Shown: positions 24,430 through 38,600, numbered from the stretch's first letter. The stretch: 64,000 nt of DNA from Pascua guehoae (GCA_001600415.1 BCJX01000005.1:776197-840196), one strand, 5' to 3'. Numbers and translations are program-made. Notes: generated by a model not told the origin, from the letters alone.

Positions 24430-25726
24430 GGTGTGGGTAATTGGCATGGGGTGTGTTGTGTTGTGTTGTGCTCGGTATCGATGGGGTGTCGATGAGGGGT
24501 CGATGAGGGGTCGACGAGAGGCAGGCTGTACGCACCTCGACTAGACAGCGACCACCAGAGTACCAGCCGTCCTTCCATACCCCCCGCACGTCCACGGTAC
24601 CCCACATATCCCCGCCCCCATGTCCGCGTAGACTTCCGCCCACCCGCACGCCCTCCATACTCTCCCGACCCGCCTACTTCCGCGGCTGACATTAGGATAT
24701 CCCGCCTCCTGCGCGCGCAGCTCGAAGAGTCGGGATTCGACGATGACCTCAAGGATCTTGCAAAGGGTGAGTCTTTGGCTTCCCGTCTGGGTGGGGGCGT
24801 CGTGGACACACGGGCGCCGGTTGCGGTTGCGGCTGGGGCTGGCGGCGCTTGTCCTGCGGCTTTGGTGTGTGGCGTGCCTCGAGGTTGGGCTCTGGATCGG
24901 TGGACGGGGTGTTGTGGAGTGGTAGGCGGGTTGGGGTTGTCGGGGTTGGGCGGTGGGCGGGGGTTGGGCTGGGTTGGGCGGGTGCGTTGTGCGGGGCTGG
25001 GCTTGATGTCCAAGTCCACAAGACCCTCGACTCGAGCACCGTACGAGGGCCGGAAAGGACAGCGAGACACGTCTACCCAGCGGCTGGAGGAGCATGTCGA
25101 GCATGTCGAGCATGTCGAGCATGTCGAGCATGTCGAGCATCTCGGGCATCTCGGGCATCTCGGACATCTCATCGTGACATGGCCATGGCGTTTAGGCAGC
25201 CGAGGCAACACCTGCCCTCGCGACTTGACCCCCGAGGCTCCGTCCTACTCCCATGCTACCATCAGCCACACGGGCCATACTTGTGCCGTCCACACCCCCC
25301 TCCCCGCGACTTTGCCTTCGACACGTCCACTGACGACATGCAGAAAAGGCACGCAAGCAGGACGCGCCGAGCCTGGCCAAGCTCGTCGCCGAGGTGACGC
25401 CCGCGGCAAATGGTGAGTGGCGGCGTAACTGTAGCCGAGCGGTTCGGAGACTGTAATCGTGGGCGTCGAGTGGAACTGGGCGGCGCGAGTCTGGAATGCC
25501 CATGGGATACACCCGGGGGTTTGCTCCGCTCGTCTCTCTGCTGGGGCCGGATCTCGTTCCATCCCCCTACACGTCCCCGGGCCTACGGCACGCGCTTTGC
25601 CCTCCCCCCCGACTCTGCTCCAGACGAATGCTAATGCTAATGCCAGACCTCGTCGGCGACCAGGTGCGCGAGGCGGTCGTGCGCGAGATCGAGGCCGTGC
25701 TCGAGCGCGAGGTCGAGCGTGTCTAG
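24273..25726 (+). CDS. SUS1: SUS1/ENY2 subunit of SAGA DUB module and TREX-2
   Basis: Four exons: 24273-24337, 24696-24766, 25344-25412, 25647-25726, giving 94 aa. The spliced protein reads IRKRLLETGDWERISRLL, then AQLEESGFDDDLKDLAKE, SLAKLVAEVTPAAND and ends QVREAVVREIEAVLEREVERV. This is the all-helical Sus1/ENY2 fold at the usual length (about 96 aa). The protein bridges SAGA H2B deubiquitination and TREX-2 mRNA export at nuclear pores. The 285 coding bases are spread over 1.45 kb by introns of 358, 577 and 234 nt. Intron 1 contains a 49-G run and intron 2 a 9-bp satellite. Yeast SUS1 is known for multiple introns and regulated intron retention. Each splice junction here falls inside a codon and restores the family sequence. 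Confidence 0.9.
24378..24426 (+). repeat. 49-nt poly(G) homopolymer in SUS1 intron 1
   Basis: Uninterrupted G from 24378 to 24426, starting 40 nt after the donor and on the sense strand. The true length may differ because such runs are hard to sequence. Confidence 0.95.
25091..25171 (+). repeat. 9-bp tandem repeat in SUS1 intron 2
   Basis: Five exact AGCATGTCG units followed by four diverged ones (AGCATCTCG, GGCATCTCG twice, GACATCTCA), nine units in all. It lies within the 577-nt intron. Confidence 0.95.
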
Positions 25727-26565
25727 ACGTTGGAGCGATTGCAGTGGTGAGGGGCGCCCGGGGGCGAGCCAGAGAGTGTCCGTTGGTCGGATGGGGACTC
25801 GTTACGACGGCACGCGCGCATGGTCATGGGCTACCGTGGCTCTGCTGTCGCTCGCCGTCTGATCGGCCCATTCGCACGCTGGCTGGAGCGTATCGACACC
25901 GACCTCGTGGCCGCTTGTCTACTCTCTCAGTCTCCACATCGCCATCCCTACGGTCCTTGTGCTGTTGCCATCCCCTCCCTGCCTGTTCCCATACCTCGTC
26001 TTTGTTGGACATACCCGCGACACCGCCCACTCGCACCCACCTCGCTACGCCTACACCACTACCCACCCTGCCATTCTCCCAGACACGCACAATGTCCCCA
26101 TGTCGCGTCTGCACCCACGCCACGCGCCACACTCTCTGTTGTACCACATCTCCAATCTACATGAATCGCGTTGCATCCGACATAGTGCTCCGACCTACAA
26201 TCCTGCTCCTGCTACAGTGCACAGTGCGACGGGATGTTTAGTGCCTGTGTGTCAGTGGTGGTCAGAGGGGTGGAAAGTCGAGGGGCATCACTGGGGCAGG
26301 TGCTAGAAGGGTTTGGGAGGGGGCTCAAGGAGAGTTCGCGACAAGAATCCACGTGGTCTGGGAAGGTGGCTAAGAGAGCAGGACATTGTCGTTCTGCCTG
26401 TGGACCAATGTGTAGCTGCAAGCAGCCACCTCATCCCGGCCACTTTCAGCAGCCACTCTCTTGCCTAGACTGTTGGGACTGTGACTCGTGCCGCCTTGAT
26501 CCCAAGTCCCAAGCCCATTTCCAAGCTCGCTCACTCGCCGCTACGCGGCTCGTTCACTCGTTGAC
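25727..26565. other. Convergent 3' intergenic region
   Basis: 839 bp between SUS1 (+) and NFS1 (-) stop codons. Frames here are not supported by splice signals or recognisable domains. Confidence 0.5.
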
Positions 26566-28901
26566 TCACCCGCTCCACTCAATCTTGTTAATGTCGATAC
26601 CCTCCTGGACCATTTCCCAGAGGGGCGACATGTCACGGAGACGTGTGACGACCTGGACGATGCGTCCGACGACCATGTCAATCTCTGCCTCTGTGGTAAA
26701 GCGGCCGATACCGAAACGGAGCGACGAGTGTGCCATGTCGTCGCTTGCGCCGAGGGCGCGGAGGACATAGCTGGGCTCGAGCGAGGCGGATGTGCACGCC
26801 GAGCCCGACGAGAGGGCCACGTCCTTGAGGGCCATGAGGAGGCTCTCGCCCTCGACATAGGCAAACGAGAGGTTTACGCAGCCGGCGTAGCCGTGGTCTG
26901 GGTCACCGTTGCGGACAACGTGCTCGACCTGGCTCGTAATGCCGTCAATCAGCCGGCGCGAGAGGGCCGACACGTGTGCGTGGTCGGCGTCCATCTCGAG
27001 CTTTGCGAGGCGCGTCGCCTCGCCGAAACCAACGACAATGGGCGCAGGGACAGTGCCAGAGCGCAGACCACGCTCCTGGCCACCGCCGTGGATGAGGGGC
27101 TCGAGACGCACGCGTGGCCGGCGGCGCACGTATGCCGCGCCCACACCCTTGGGTCCGTAAATCTTGTGGCCCGAAATCGACATTGCGTCAATGCCCATTG
27201 CCTCGACGTCGAGCGGAATCTTGCCCACTGCCTGCGCGGCGTCCGTGTGGAACAGGGGCTTGGTCACGCCGTTTTCCTTTGCCCATTCCTTGATCGTGCG
27301 CGAAATCTCGGCAAGCGGCTGGATGACACCAATCTCGTTGTTCACCGCCATGATGGACACGAGCGACGTGTCGGGGCGAAGCGCTGCGCGCAGGCCCTCG
27401 ATCGAGACAAGGCCAGTAGGGCCCACGGGCAGGTACGTGATCTCAAAGTCTTGCGTCGAGAGGAAGCGGCACGAGTCGAGCACGCACTTGTGCTCCTGCA
27501 ATGTTAGCGGTGACCGAGAGACAGAGTAGCTGGAGCTGGGGCTGGAGCTGGAATCGTGGCTAAAGCGGAGCTCTTACTGGGCCAACCTGGGCTGGTTGCC
27601 GGAGGTTCGCGCTTTCACCGTCTGAGGAATAAATCTGTCCCTAGACAGGCATTCCACCAGATAACCACATGGCTCCGCGGCAAATCACCGCGGCAGTCAC
27701 TTCGGTATTCCTGACAATCCCTCCTCTCACCGACTGCACTGCGCTTAAACGACGTATCCCTCGCAGCCACCCGTTGCCGCTACCTGTTCGGCCCCGCTGC
27801 CCCGCCCGCCACTAACCCATTCCCCGCTCCGACGCTCATCCCTCCAGCCCCCGCGTTCCAGCTCGCAGCCCACTCCTCGACCCAGCGCTACTCACCGTCT
27901 GCGTGGTAATAATGTGCTTCTTCTTGCCCTTGTGAAAGTTTGCAATGCCCTTGATAATCATATTGTTGGCCTCTGTGGCGCCCGAGGTAAACACGATGTC
28001 CTTTTCCCCGGCGCCAATGAGGCTCGCGACGTGGGCGCGCGCCTCGTCGACGGCCGTCTCGGCCTCCCACCCGTACGCGTGTGTGCGGCTGTGGGGGTTG
28101 CCATACTGCTCTGTGAAAAAGGGCATCATCTTGTCGAGCACGCGCGGGTCCATGGGCGTCGTCGCTTGCATGTCGAGGTAGATTGGGCGGCCGGCCGTTG
28201 CGCCGCCGCGCGCCGAGACCTTGAAGCCTGCGATGGCTGGGGTTAGTTGAATGTGAGGCTTTGGGGGGGGGGGGGGGGGGCAGTTGGGTTGGGTTACGCG
28301 ACAGGGAGACGATGGGGGCTGGACATTTGTCTCATGTGCTCGTTCGCGAGCTGGACAGTGGACAAATGGTGGTGCCAGATGGTGCCAGTTGTGGGAGCTG
28401 GGTGGGAGGTATGACGAAAGCAAAGACGGCAACCATGCAAGCCAATAACGAGCAAGGTGTCGTGCAAGCCAGTAACGAGCAAGGTGTCAAGAATCCTGGC
28501 CGTCCGCCCAAGACAACCGCAGATAACACTAGCGCAATCTTGACCACAGCTTGCGCTCCGAGCAGCGACTCGCCGACTCGCCTCTAGGAATACCCATAAT
28601 GCCGGGCACAACCCACTCCTTAACACTCTGCACTGCACCTCGGCACTACTCTGCCCACCGCCTCACAGCACCAGCACCTATATCCCAAAGCCAGGCCCCC
28701 AACCAGCCACTCCGCCGAGACCTGTCTCAAACCCGTCCAACTCCAACACTCACCAACTTCCTCCTCGGACACGGGGGGCTCGCTGACGCTCGCGCTCGGG
28801 GGCGCCGTGGGGGTCACGAGCGTGCGCGCGAGCATGGGTGCGGCGCGGAACGCCGACGGGCGGAGCGCGCGTGTCGCGCGGGCAGCGAGGCGGAGGGACA
28901 T
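26566..28901 (-). CDS. NFS1: Mitochondrial cysteine desulfurase
   Basis: Three exons: 28901-28754, 28236-27896, 27495-26566, giving 472 aa. The N-terminus ([19 protein letters not shown]) is a classic Arg-rich mitochondrial presequence. The core begins [19 protein letters not shown]. The PLP fold shows [19 protein letters not shown] and the PLP lysine in [12 protein letters not shown] (about Lys274). The mobile catalytic Cys is in [21 protein letters not shown] (about Cys397). The end, [20 protein letters not shown], is the IscS/Nfs1 C-terminus that contacts the scaffold protein. It removes sulfur from cysteine as a persulfide for Fe-S assembly (with Isd11/Acp1) and tRNA thiolation. Intron 1 (517 nt) carries a C-tract and a 27-bp duplication; intron 2 is 400 nt. 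Confidence 0.96.
28263..28280 (-). repeat. 18-nt homopolymer (C on sense strand) in NFS1 intron 1
   Basis: G18 on the plus strand, so C18 in the transcript, beginning 27 nt upstream of the exon 2 acceptor. Confidence 0.95.
28435..28488. repeat. 27-bp direct duplication in NFS1 intron 1
   Basis: 28435-28461 and 28462-28488 are adjacent copies that differ at two positions; the core is GCAAGCC(A)NTAACGAGCAAGG. Confidence 0.93.
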
Positions 28902-29705
28902 TGTGGCGAGTTGGGTCGGGGTCGAGTGCGTTCGAGTGAGTTCGAGTCTGGTTCAAGTCTGGGTCTGGGTCTGGGTCGAGTCTGGGTCGAGTCTGGGTCG
29001 AGTCTGGGTCGAGTCTGGGTCGAGTCCGAGGTCCGAGTCCGAGTCCGAGTGGGCCACAGTTACGAGGCTTGTTTTCTGTTTCCTGTACAGACGCCAGGGA
29101 AGGGGTGGTGCAATGCCGAGGCCGGGGGGTGGTGGTGGTGGCGAAGAAGGGTGGTGGCGAGTTAATGCAGGTGGGATGGGTTTTGGTGAAAATGAGGTTT
29201 GGGTGAGATATGCAACTAACCAAAGAGTCGAGTCTGTCCTGGGCGGTGGGGGATTCGGCCGAGTAAATGAGGGGGCGGGGCTTGATTATTAATGCGGGGG
29301 TCCAAAACGTATTTGCCGCCAGTGCACTTTTTTAATGGGGCCCGGAGGCAAAGCTTGGCTCGTGCATGGCATGCATATGGGCGGCATGGCGGCAGCGGCT
29401 CGTCGTCGGTCATCGGCCTCGTGCACGGAGCTCGAGCTGCGAGCTGCGGAACCATGCTGTTGCGGACGCCGCAAGGCCGCACACATGCCGACTCGGACTT
29501 GGGGCCGGATGTCCGCCACTCGGCTCCCTCGGCTCTCATACCTGCATGCCTCGGTGACAATCCTCTTGCACCCCCGCTAACGCCGAGATCTGATACTTTG
29601 TGTTTGCTGCAGTCACCCATCTATGCATGTCTGCACTATCTGATACGCGCCGTCTAGACGCTCTACAGTCTGCCCATCCACGCTCCGCTGTCGACACACC
29701 CCCGT
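28902..29705. promoter_or_regulatory. NFS1 upstream region / SES1 3' region
   Basis: 804 bp between NFS1 start and SES1 stop, both on the minus strand. It should hold the NFS1 promoter and 5' UTR, including the 11-bp satellite at 28970-29035. No gene is seen. Confidence 0.5.
28970..29035. repeat. 11-bp minisatellite upstream of NFS1
   Basis: Six exact tandem copies of TCTGGGTCGAG, followed by GTCCGA-type diverged units to about 29050. It starts 69 bp upstream of the NFS1 ATG, so it lies in the promoter or 5' UTR. Confidence 0.95.
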
Positions 29706-33418
<3,713 letters not shown>

Positions 33419-34131
33419 CGTATCCGTGTTAAAGCTGAGATGGGTGTGTCAAAGGAGTGTTTTGGATAATGAGATGCGCTGTGCTCATGCTCACCCCGCC
33501 GCACCCTCGAGTCGCGACCGGTCGACCACACGTCTGACTCGCGACTCGCCACATCCGAAATCCCATCCAAAGATTATTGGGTTTATTCAGTCCCCCCTGT
33601 TTATATTTTCAAAACGTCGTGAATTACTTGTGGCATCCGTGCCTGGCATGCCTGGACTGGATCGTCGACTGTGGATCACTACTGATCGTAGGTTGGGCGG
33701 AACATGCACATCGGGGTGGGGTGGCGGTTTGCACAGTGGCGAAACGGTGGACAAGTCAACCCGTATACTCTAAAAAAAAAAAAGCTACAAAGGCGCGACT
33801 CGAGAAAACGGAGACGATACGCGCACATGCTAGGCTAGGTCAAGTCTAGTGGAATCACATGGTGATGCCAATGGATCATGCAGCTTAGTCTGGCCATTAG
33901 CCAGCCCTTTGCCCTCGCCACCCACCCATCAGCTCCGTCCAGCACGTCGCCCTTGTTATACCACGCTTCCACTCATGTGGATGGCAAGCGTTGTGTGCCG
34001 TGTCCCAGATCAGACTCTCGCAGGGACACTGTGCAATGCAACATCTTGATCTTTCCACCCGCCCACCACTCAGCCACCGGACCACCGGACCACCAGGCAC
34101 CCGGACCACCGAAGCACGTACACCCCAACAT
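33419..34131. promoter_or_regulatory. SES1 upstream region
   Basis: 713 bp between the SES1 start and tRNA-Thr. It should include the SES1 promoter. An 11-nt A-run lies at about 33773-33783. No gene is seen. Confidence 0.45.
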
Positions 34132-34227
34132 GCCTTCTTAGTTCAGTGGTTAGAATTTTTCACTAGTAGTGTCTGTCCCCAGACTTGCACCATGAAAGGG
34201 TCACCCGTTCAATTCGGGTAGAAGGCA
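34132..34227 (+). tRNA. tRNA-Thr(AGT) with 23-nt intron
   Basis: Acceptor GCCTTCT/AGAAGGC with discriminator A, D arm GTTC...GAAT, anticodon stem TTTCA/TGAAA, and T arm ACCCG-TTCAATT-CGGGT all pair. The loop is C-T-AGT-A, then a 23-nt insert (GTGTCTG...TTGCACC), then A38, giving anticodon AGT. The intron has an internal hairpin (GTCTG/CAGAC with a TCCC loop) and outer GTG/CAC pairing. A T-run terminator lies 36 bp downstream. Confidence 0.93.
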
Positions 34228-34262
34228 GCAGCAAGAGCAAGCTCGAAGAGCAAGGTCTCAAT

Positions 34263-34267
34263 GTTTT
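34263..34267 (+). terminator. Likely Pol III terminator of tRNA-Thr
   Basis: First T5 run (within AATGTTTTTGTTG), 36 bp after the tRNA 3' end. Confidence 0.5.
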
Positions 34268-34581
34268 TGTTGTAGTAGGAGTTGGCAGGGACGGAGGCGG
34301 AGGCCTGGAGGGGCAGACTCGTCCTCACATCGTGCTCGCGGCTCGCCAATTCCGTGGCGACACTGTGCGATGGGACAGCTTCCTCATTCAACCCATGCCA
34401 CCTGGGCAGAGAGCGCTAGACCAATTATGTCAAATTATGTCGGCCGGGTGCATGTGGCGTACACGCATCCTCACCCAGTACACGTGCGGCACGTACGACC
34501 ACACCCACGCCCAACCTCGCCCCCAATGCCATCGCCAACCTCACCCCCGAAACTCCACCACCACCACCCTCATCGCCGTCC

Positions 34582-34585
34582 AAAA
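34582..34585 (-). terminator. Likely Pol III terminator of tRNA-Leu copy 1
   Basis: Minus-strand T4 run about 31 bp past the tRNA 3' end; weak but the first T-run available. Confidence 0.4.
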
Positions 34586-34616
34586 GGATTAGTTGGCGAG
34601 GAAATGAATCCTCTTC

Positions 34617-34704
34617 TGACAAGAGTGGGATTTGAACCCACGCCCGAAGACTGCGACGGTAGTACACCTGAACACAGCGCCTTAGACCACTCGGCCATCT
34701 TGCC
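34617..34704 (-). tRNA. tRNA-Leu(CAG) copy 1 with 10-nt intron
   Basis: Minus strand: acceptor GGCAAGA/TCTTGTC, discriminator A, D arm GCCGAGTGGTCTAAGGC, anticodon stem CTGTG/CGCAG, long variable arm TCTTCGGGC, and T arm GTGGG-TTCAAAT-CCCAC. The loop TT-CAG-G is interrupted by the 10-nt TGTACTACCG before T38. The class II variable arm and CAG anticodon identify leucine, decoding CUG. Outside the intron it is identical to the copy at 35024-35111. Confidence 0.94.
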
Positions 34705-34785
34705 ATGATGTGAGTACGAGGGCGTTGCTGACGGCCCGGCCCTCCCCCTTCCATGACCAAACACATAGCTCAGCACACGACCAAG

Positions 34786-34860
34786 CACACGACCACACAC
34801 GGCCAAACACACGACCACACACGGCCAAACACACGACCACACACGGCCAAACACACGACC
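34786..34860. repeat. 22-bp tandem repeat between the two tRNA-Leu genes
   Basis: About three and a half copies of CACACGACCACACACGGCCA plus AA, with diverged ACGACCAAACAC units on both sides. Confidence 0.9.
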
Positions 34861-34988
34861 AAACACGACACACCCACGACCAAACACCATCAAACACACT
34901 CCCAATCGCACCACCAAACACACCTCCAAACGTACCACCACCAAATGCAGCACGGCCAAACCGACCACCACTACCATTATCGCCTTCT

Positions 34989-34993
34989 AAAAA
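34989..34993 (-). terminator. Likely Pol III terminator of tRNA-Leu copy 2
   Basis: Minus-strand T5 run about 30 bp past the tRNA 3' end, at the same relative place as the T4 run after copy 1. Confidence 0.5.
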
Positions 34994-35023
34994 GTGTTGG
35001 TTGGGAGGAAGCGAATCCTCTGT

Positions 35024-35111
35024 TGACAAGAGTGGGATTTGAACCCACGCCCGAAGACTGCGACGGCGATAAACCTGAACACAGCGCCTTAGACCACTCG
35101 GCCATCTTGCC
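35024..35111 (-). tRNA. tRNA-Leu(CAG) copy 2 with 10-nt intron
   Basis: The mature sequence is the same as the copy at 34617-34704, with the same fold and anticodon. The intron is TTTATCGCCG instead of TGTACTACCG: the same length, with only part of the sequence in common (the 3' CCG is kept). Confidence 0.94.
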
Positions 35112-35666
35112 ATGTTCAAGACCAGATGGCGGTGCGGAAGCCGCCCATCCTCCCTCTCGCCAGCCTTTGGGGAACGAGTTTGGTCTTCCTGGACGTAGAC
35201 GTTGCGTTGCTGGTGCGGTTGGAAAGTCCTGGGACTATTAGACGCTCGAGACTCATTGTGAGTCTCAAGACTTTCTGAACGCAGCGGTTAAACTCCATCG
35301 AATGGGGTCCACGAGTTAGGCAGTCTCATCCCCTCGACCCTCGACTGTGGCAGTCCTGGTACAATGCATGCACGTCTATGAGTGGATATTGGGCACAACA
35401 CATGGCGCCGGCACGAGCGCCAGAAGGGCACCAACAGGGTATCGACAATGGTCATGGAGCTGGAGCTTGAGCAGGAGGTAGAGCAGGAGGTAGAGCATCG
35501 TATACAGCTCCCATTTTTGCGTTTCTCGAGCACCTTGAAACGTCCTCGTTTTCCGATGTCCTCGCTTTCCGACGTCCTCGCTTTCCGAGTCCTCGCTTTC
35601 CCACGTCCTCGGCTTCTGATGTCGTCGTTTTCCGACATCTCGCTAGGCCACACCTCTCCTGCCCGG
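35112..35666. other. 3' region of the PIN-like carrier, repeat-bearing
   Basis: 555 bp between tRNA-Leu copy 2 and the carrier's stop codon. It contains a short GAGCAGGAGGTA duplication (about 35467-35492) and the 16-bp satellite at 35541-35636. No gene. Confidence 0.5.
35541..35636. repeat. 16-bp minisatellite 3' of the PIN-like carrier
   Basis: Six units like CGTCCTCGCTTTCCGA; one is 15 bp and others have one to four changes. The array ends 31 bp from the carrier's stop codon, so it is probably in the 3' UTR. Confidence 0.9.
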
Positions 35667-38600
35667 TTACAACTTTGAAAACAGCAGACCGAGGACGACG
35701 TAGATGAGTGTCATGGGCGGCGTGAGCACGGCATAGCTCCAGCTGATCGTCTTTGAAATGAGGCGTTCAAACGCGTCGCCGCTCGCAGCCTGCGTGAGCT
35801 GGGCGAGCGTCAGGGCCGGCGGGGACGAGACGAGGAGGACACAGCAGAGGATGAACACGGGGTCCTCGGCAGCGACGACCGGGTCGTAGTGAGCAAGCAG
35901 GGCAATGATGGGGAGGAACAGAAGCGGCACAACCACCATGCGGGCCATGATGGCCACGAACACGGTACGGTTCTCTCCCGGATAGGCGGCCGATTCGCGC
36001 GGGCGAGGGGGTGTCGTTTCCACCGTCTTGATACCACGCAGCTTGTTGTTGATATAGGTTGCAACCGAGTATTGCTGAGTCTCATGGGGAAGCTGAATGG
36101 CTGGCGGGGGAGTGTAGAAAAAGGCGCCCAGGACGACGAGGGTGACGGGGACTGGGGTTAGCGCTGATGAAACGGACGACAAGTACTGCGAGTTTGCTGT
36201 CTTGCTCCTCGGCATCTTTGGTTCTCTTCGCGTCTCAACATTCGCTGGAGCCGCGACGTTCGCAAGGTAACGTCCCGCCCCAATAAACACGACACCTCTA
36301 GACAAGACGCATTGATCACAACCGACCCCCCTTCGGCCCCACTCACTAGAACACTGGCCGGCGCTCTTGATCGCGGCGACAAAGGGGTGCACGCTCGACA
36401 CGGCGGCCTGGAGGGGCGGGATGAGCGCAATGATGATGGAAATGAGGGCGGCCCAGGTGGGGACGGTCATAAACTTGTTAAACGTGTCCCAGCCGCGTTT
36501 CAGCGACGCCTTGGTGCGGGTCCAGGTGGTCTCTGCAGGCATGGTGCGGCGGCGGAGCGACGGGAGCTCTCCCCACTCTTCCTCCTCCTCGGCCTCGGAC
36601 TCGGACGAGTCCTCGGCGAGGTCGACCAGTTCGTGCTTTGGCTGCTCTGGGAGATTCCAAAACTCGCGCGCAGAGTCGGTACGGCTGGGTGCGCGGGGGC
36701 GACGGTCCGAGCGCGACGACGCCGTCGAGCCGTGGCGCTGTGTACGCGGGCGGCCGCGGGGCGCGTGCAGCGTGTGTGCGGAAACCTCGGACAGGAGATG
36801 GGACGGCACAGGCGAGCCACGGTGCGGCGAGCCCCGGTGCGGACTTTGCGGCGAGCGGGCACGCGGCGGAGAGAAGAAGGCGTCGGTGCGTTCAATGGCG
36901 TCGGGCGACTCGGAACGCGGCATGGACTGGATTGCAAGGCGCTCGGCCGCGAGGTGTGAAGCAGCAGCGGCGATAGAGCCGTTGTGGTCCGCCGTGGCGT
37001 TTCCGTTTCCGTTGGCGTTGCGCAGCGGGGTTGCTGCATCCTCCTCGTCATCTGCATTGGCCAGCAGCTGGACACCCCAGGACCAGCGAAGCTGCACTGT
37101 CAGCGCCGCCTGTTGCACGACGTGGGGGTTTACTCACTACCATGCCTAGGGTCGAGTACAGAACCATGTAGGTGAGTGCGCGGCCGAGCATCTGGTCCTT
37201 TGAGTCGTCGTCGTCCCATTTGAGGCCGGGGACAACAGCGACGAGAGACTGGACGAGCGCAATGGGGAGCGAGTTGCTGAGTGTGAGCGAGCCCGTGAGA
37301 AAGGCGACGAGAGGTTGGCCTCGAGGCACGGCAGCCAGCCGAACTGCAGCGCCCCGGATCACTACCTCAAACCTTCACTACCCACCTGTTCTGGAACATG
37401 GCCGCACATATCGCAAACGCACTGGTGGTCAGTCCTGCCTGGCGTGTTCAACTCACGTCTGGGAGCGCTTGAGCTTGAAGAGTTTTGCCATGACCCACGC
37501 CACGGCCGCAGACATTCCCGTAATCACGACAAACCTGGGGTCAGTACGTCACCCGGTGCTGGATCGCTGGAAACAGAGCACGGGAATGCAACACGGCAAC
37601 GCAAGCGCCGGTAGATGGAGGCCGGGACATTGCAAAAGCGTAATCGCACGCACGGGGCGTGACGCGTGCTCGCATCAGAAGCCCGAAGTTGAGAAGCAAC
37701 GACGAGCGAGAACGCAGATGCAGTGCGAGTGGCACGACGGCTTGGCAGACGGACGCGCCAAGTACACGTCGAGTGATTTGGGCCCAGCCACTAGCGCGCA
37801 GAGAACGCGCAGAGAACACTGATTCACCCGGCGTGCTAGTGCCAGCGCGCCAAGAAGTTTAGATTAATTTCGGCGTCGCTGTGGGGGGAGAAAGCCACGA
37901 CGTGTGTACACGCCGTGCACGTCACGCCGTGCACGTTGTATACGTTGTATACGCAGCCCACGCTGTACACGCCAGTGATAAGCGGACGAGAACGCACCCA
38001 AGGGGAATGATCCACATCTCCTTGAGCTTGGACGGCGTGAGGGAGAACGCGACCTGGTGTGTCAGCGGTGCGAGCAGGTGCAGGTACACCTAGGTACACG
38101 AGGTGGCACATGGCACGAGGATGCGGGCAGCACGCTCCAGCAACGCCCACGCGTCGGCTCGACGCACCTTTGAGAACAAGAGGGCCGGGGTGAAGAGGGA
38201 CACATTGATGACATTGAGCTTGCGCTGCGTGGCCTTGTCGGTGACGCCCGTGTAGGCGAGAATGTACCCTGCGAGGCAGAGGAGGAAGACTTCGGCGATG
38301 GACTGGGGTGAGTGTTGGGGTTGGGGGGNNNNNNNNNNNNNNNGGGGGGAGTGGTGCCGGGGTTGAATGGAACGCGGTGCGTCTAGTTGGCAGAAATCGG
38401 CCAGATAAGCCACACGCCCAGTCCGTGGAGTGCGTCGGTCTGAGGCGTGGAGCGGACATCGTCGACCCCTCGCGATGGCCAGATCCCACCGCCGGGCACG
38501 ACAAGTAAACACGGCAACTCGACGCCCGCGACAGGTGTAGGTGTTATCGTATGTCCCGGGACTCACCTGGAAGACAGTAAAGAGGAGTGTTTTGACTGCG

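Larger units (their letters stand above)
34228..34616. other. Spacer between tRNA-Thr and tRNA-Leu copy 1
   Basis: 389 bp without a supported gene. It ends in a CACC/CCACCA-rich stretch. It carries T-run terminators for both neighbouring tRNAs. Confidence 0.5.

Noticed and set aside
24123..25211. A 362-codon minus-strand open frame over SUS1
   Set aside because: It is antisense to the SUS1 exons, and its middle is a proline run read from the G49 tract plus satellite-derived repeats. No domain.
35667..37118. A single 483-codon exon for the carrier's C-terminus
   Set aside because: It reads through the 195-nt intron 36152-36346, inserting a non-conserved stretch between helices. The GTGAGT donor and CTAACCCCAG acceptor are clear.
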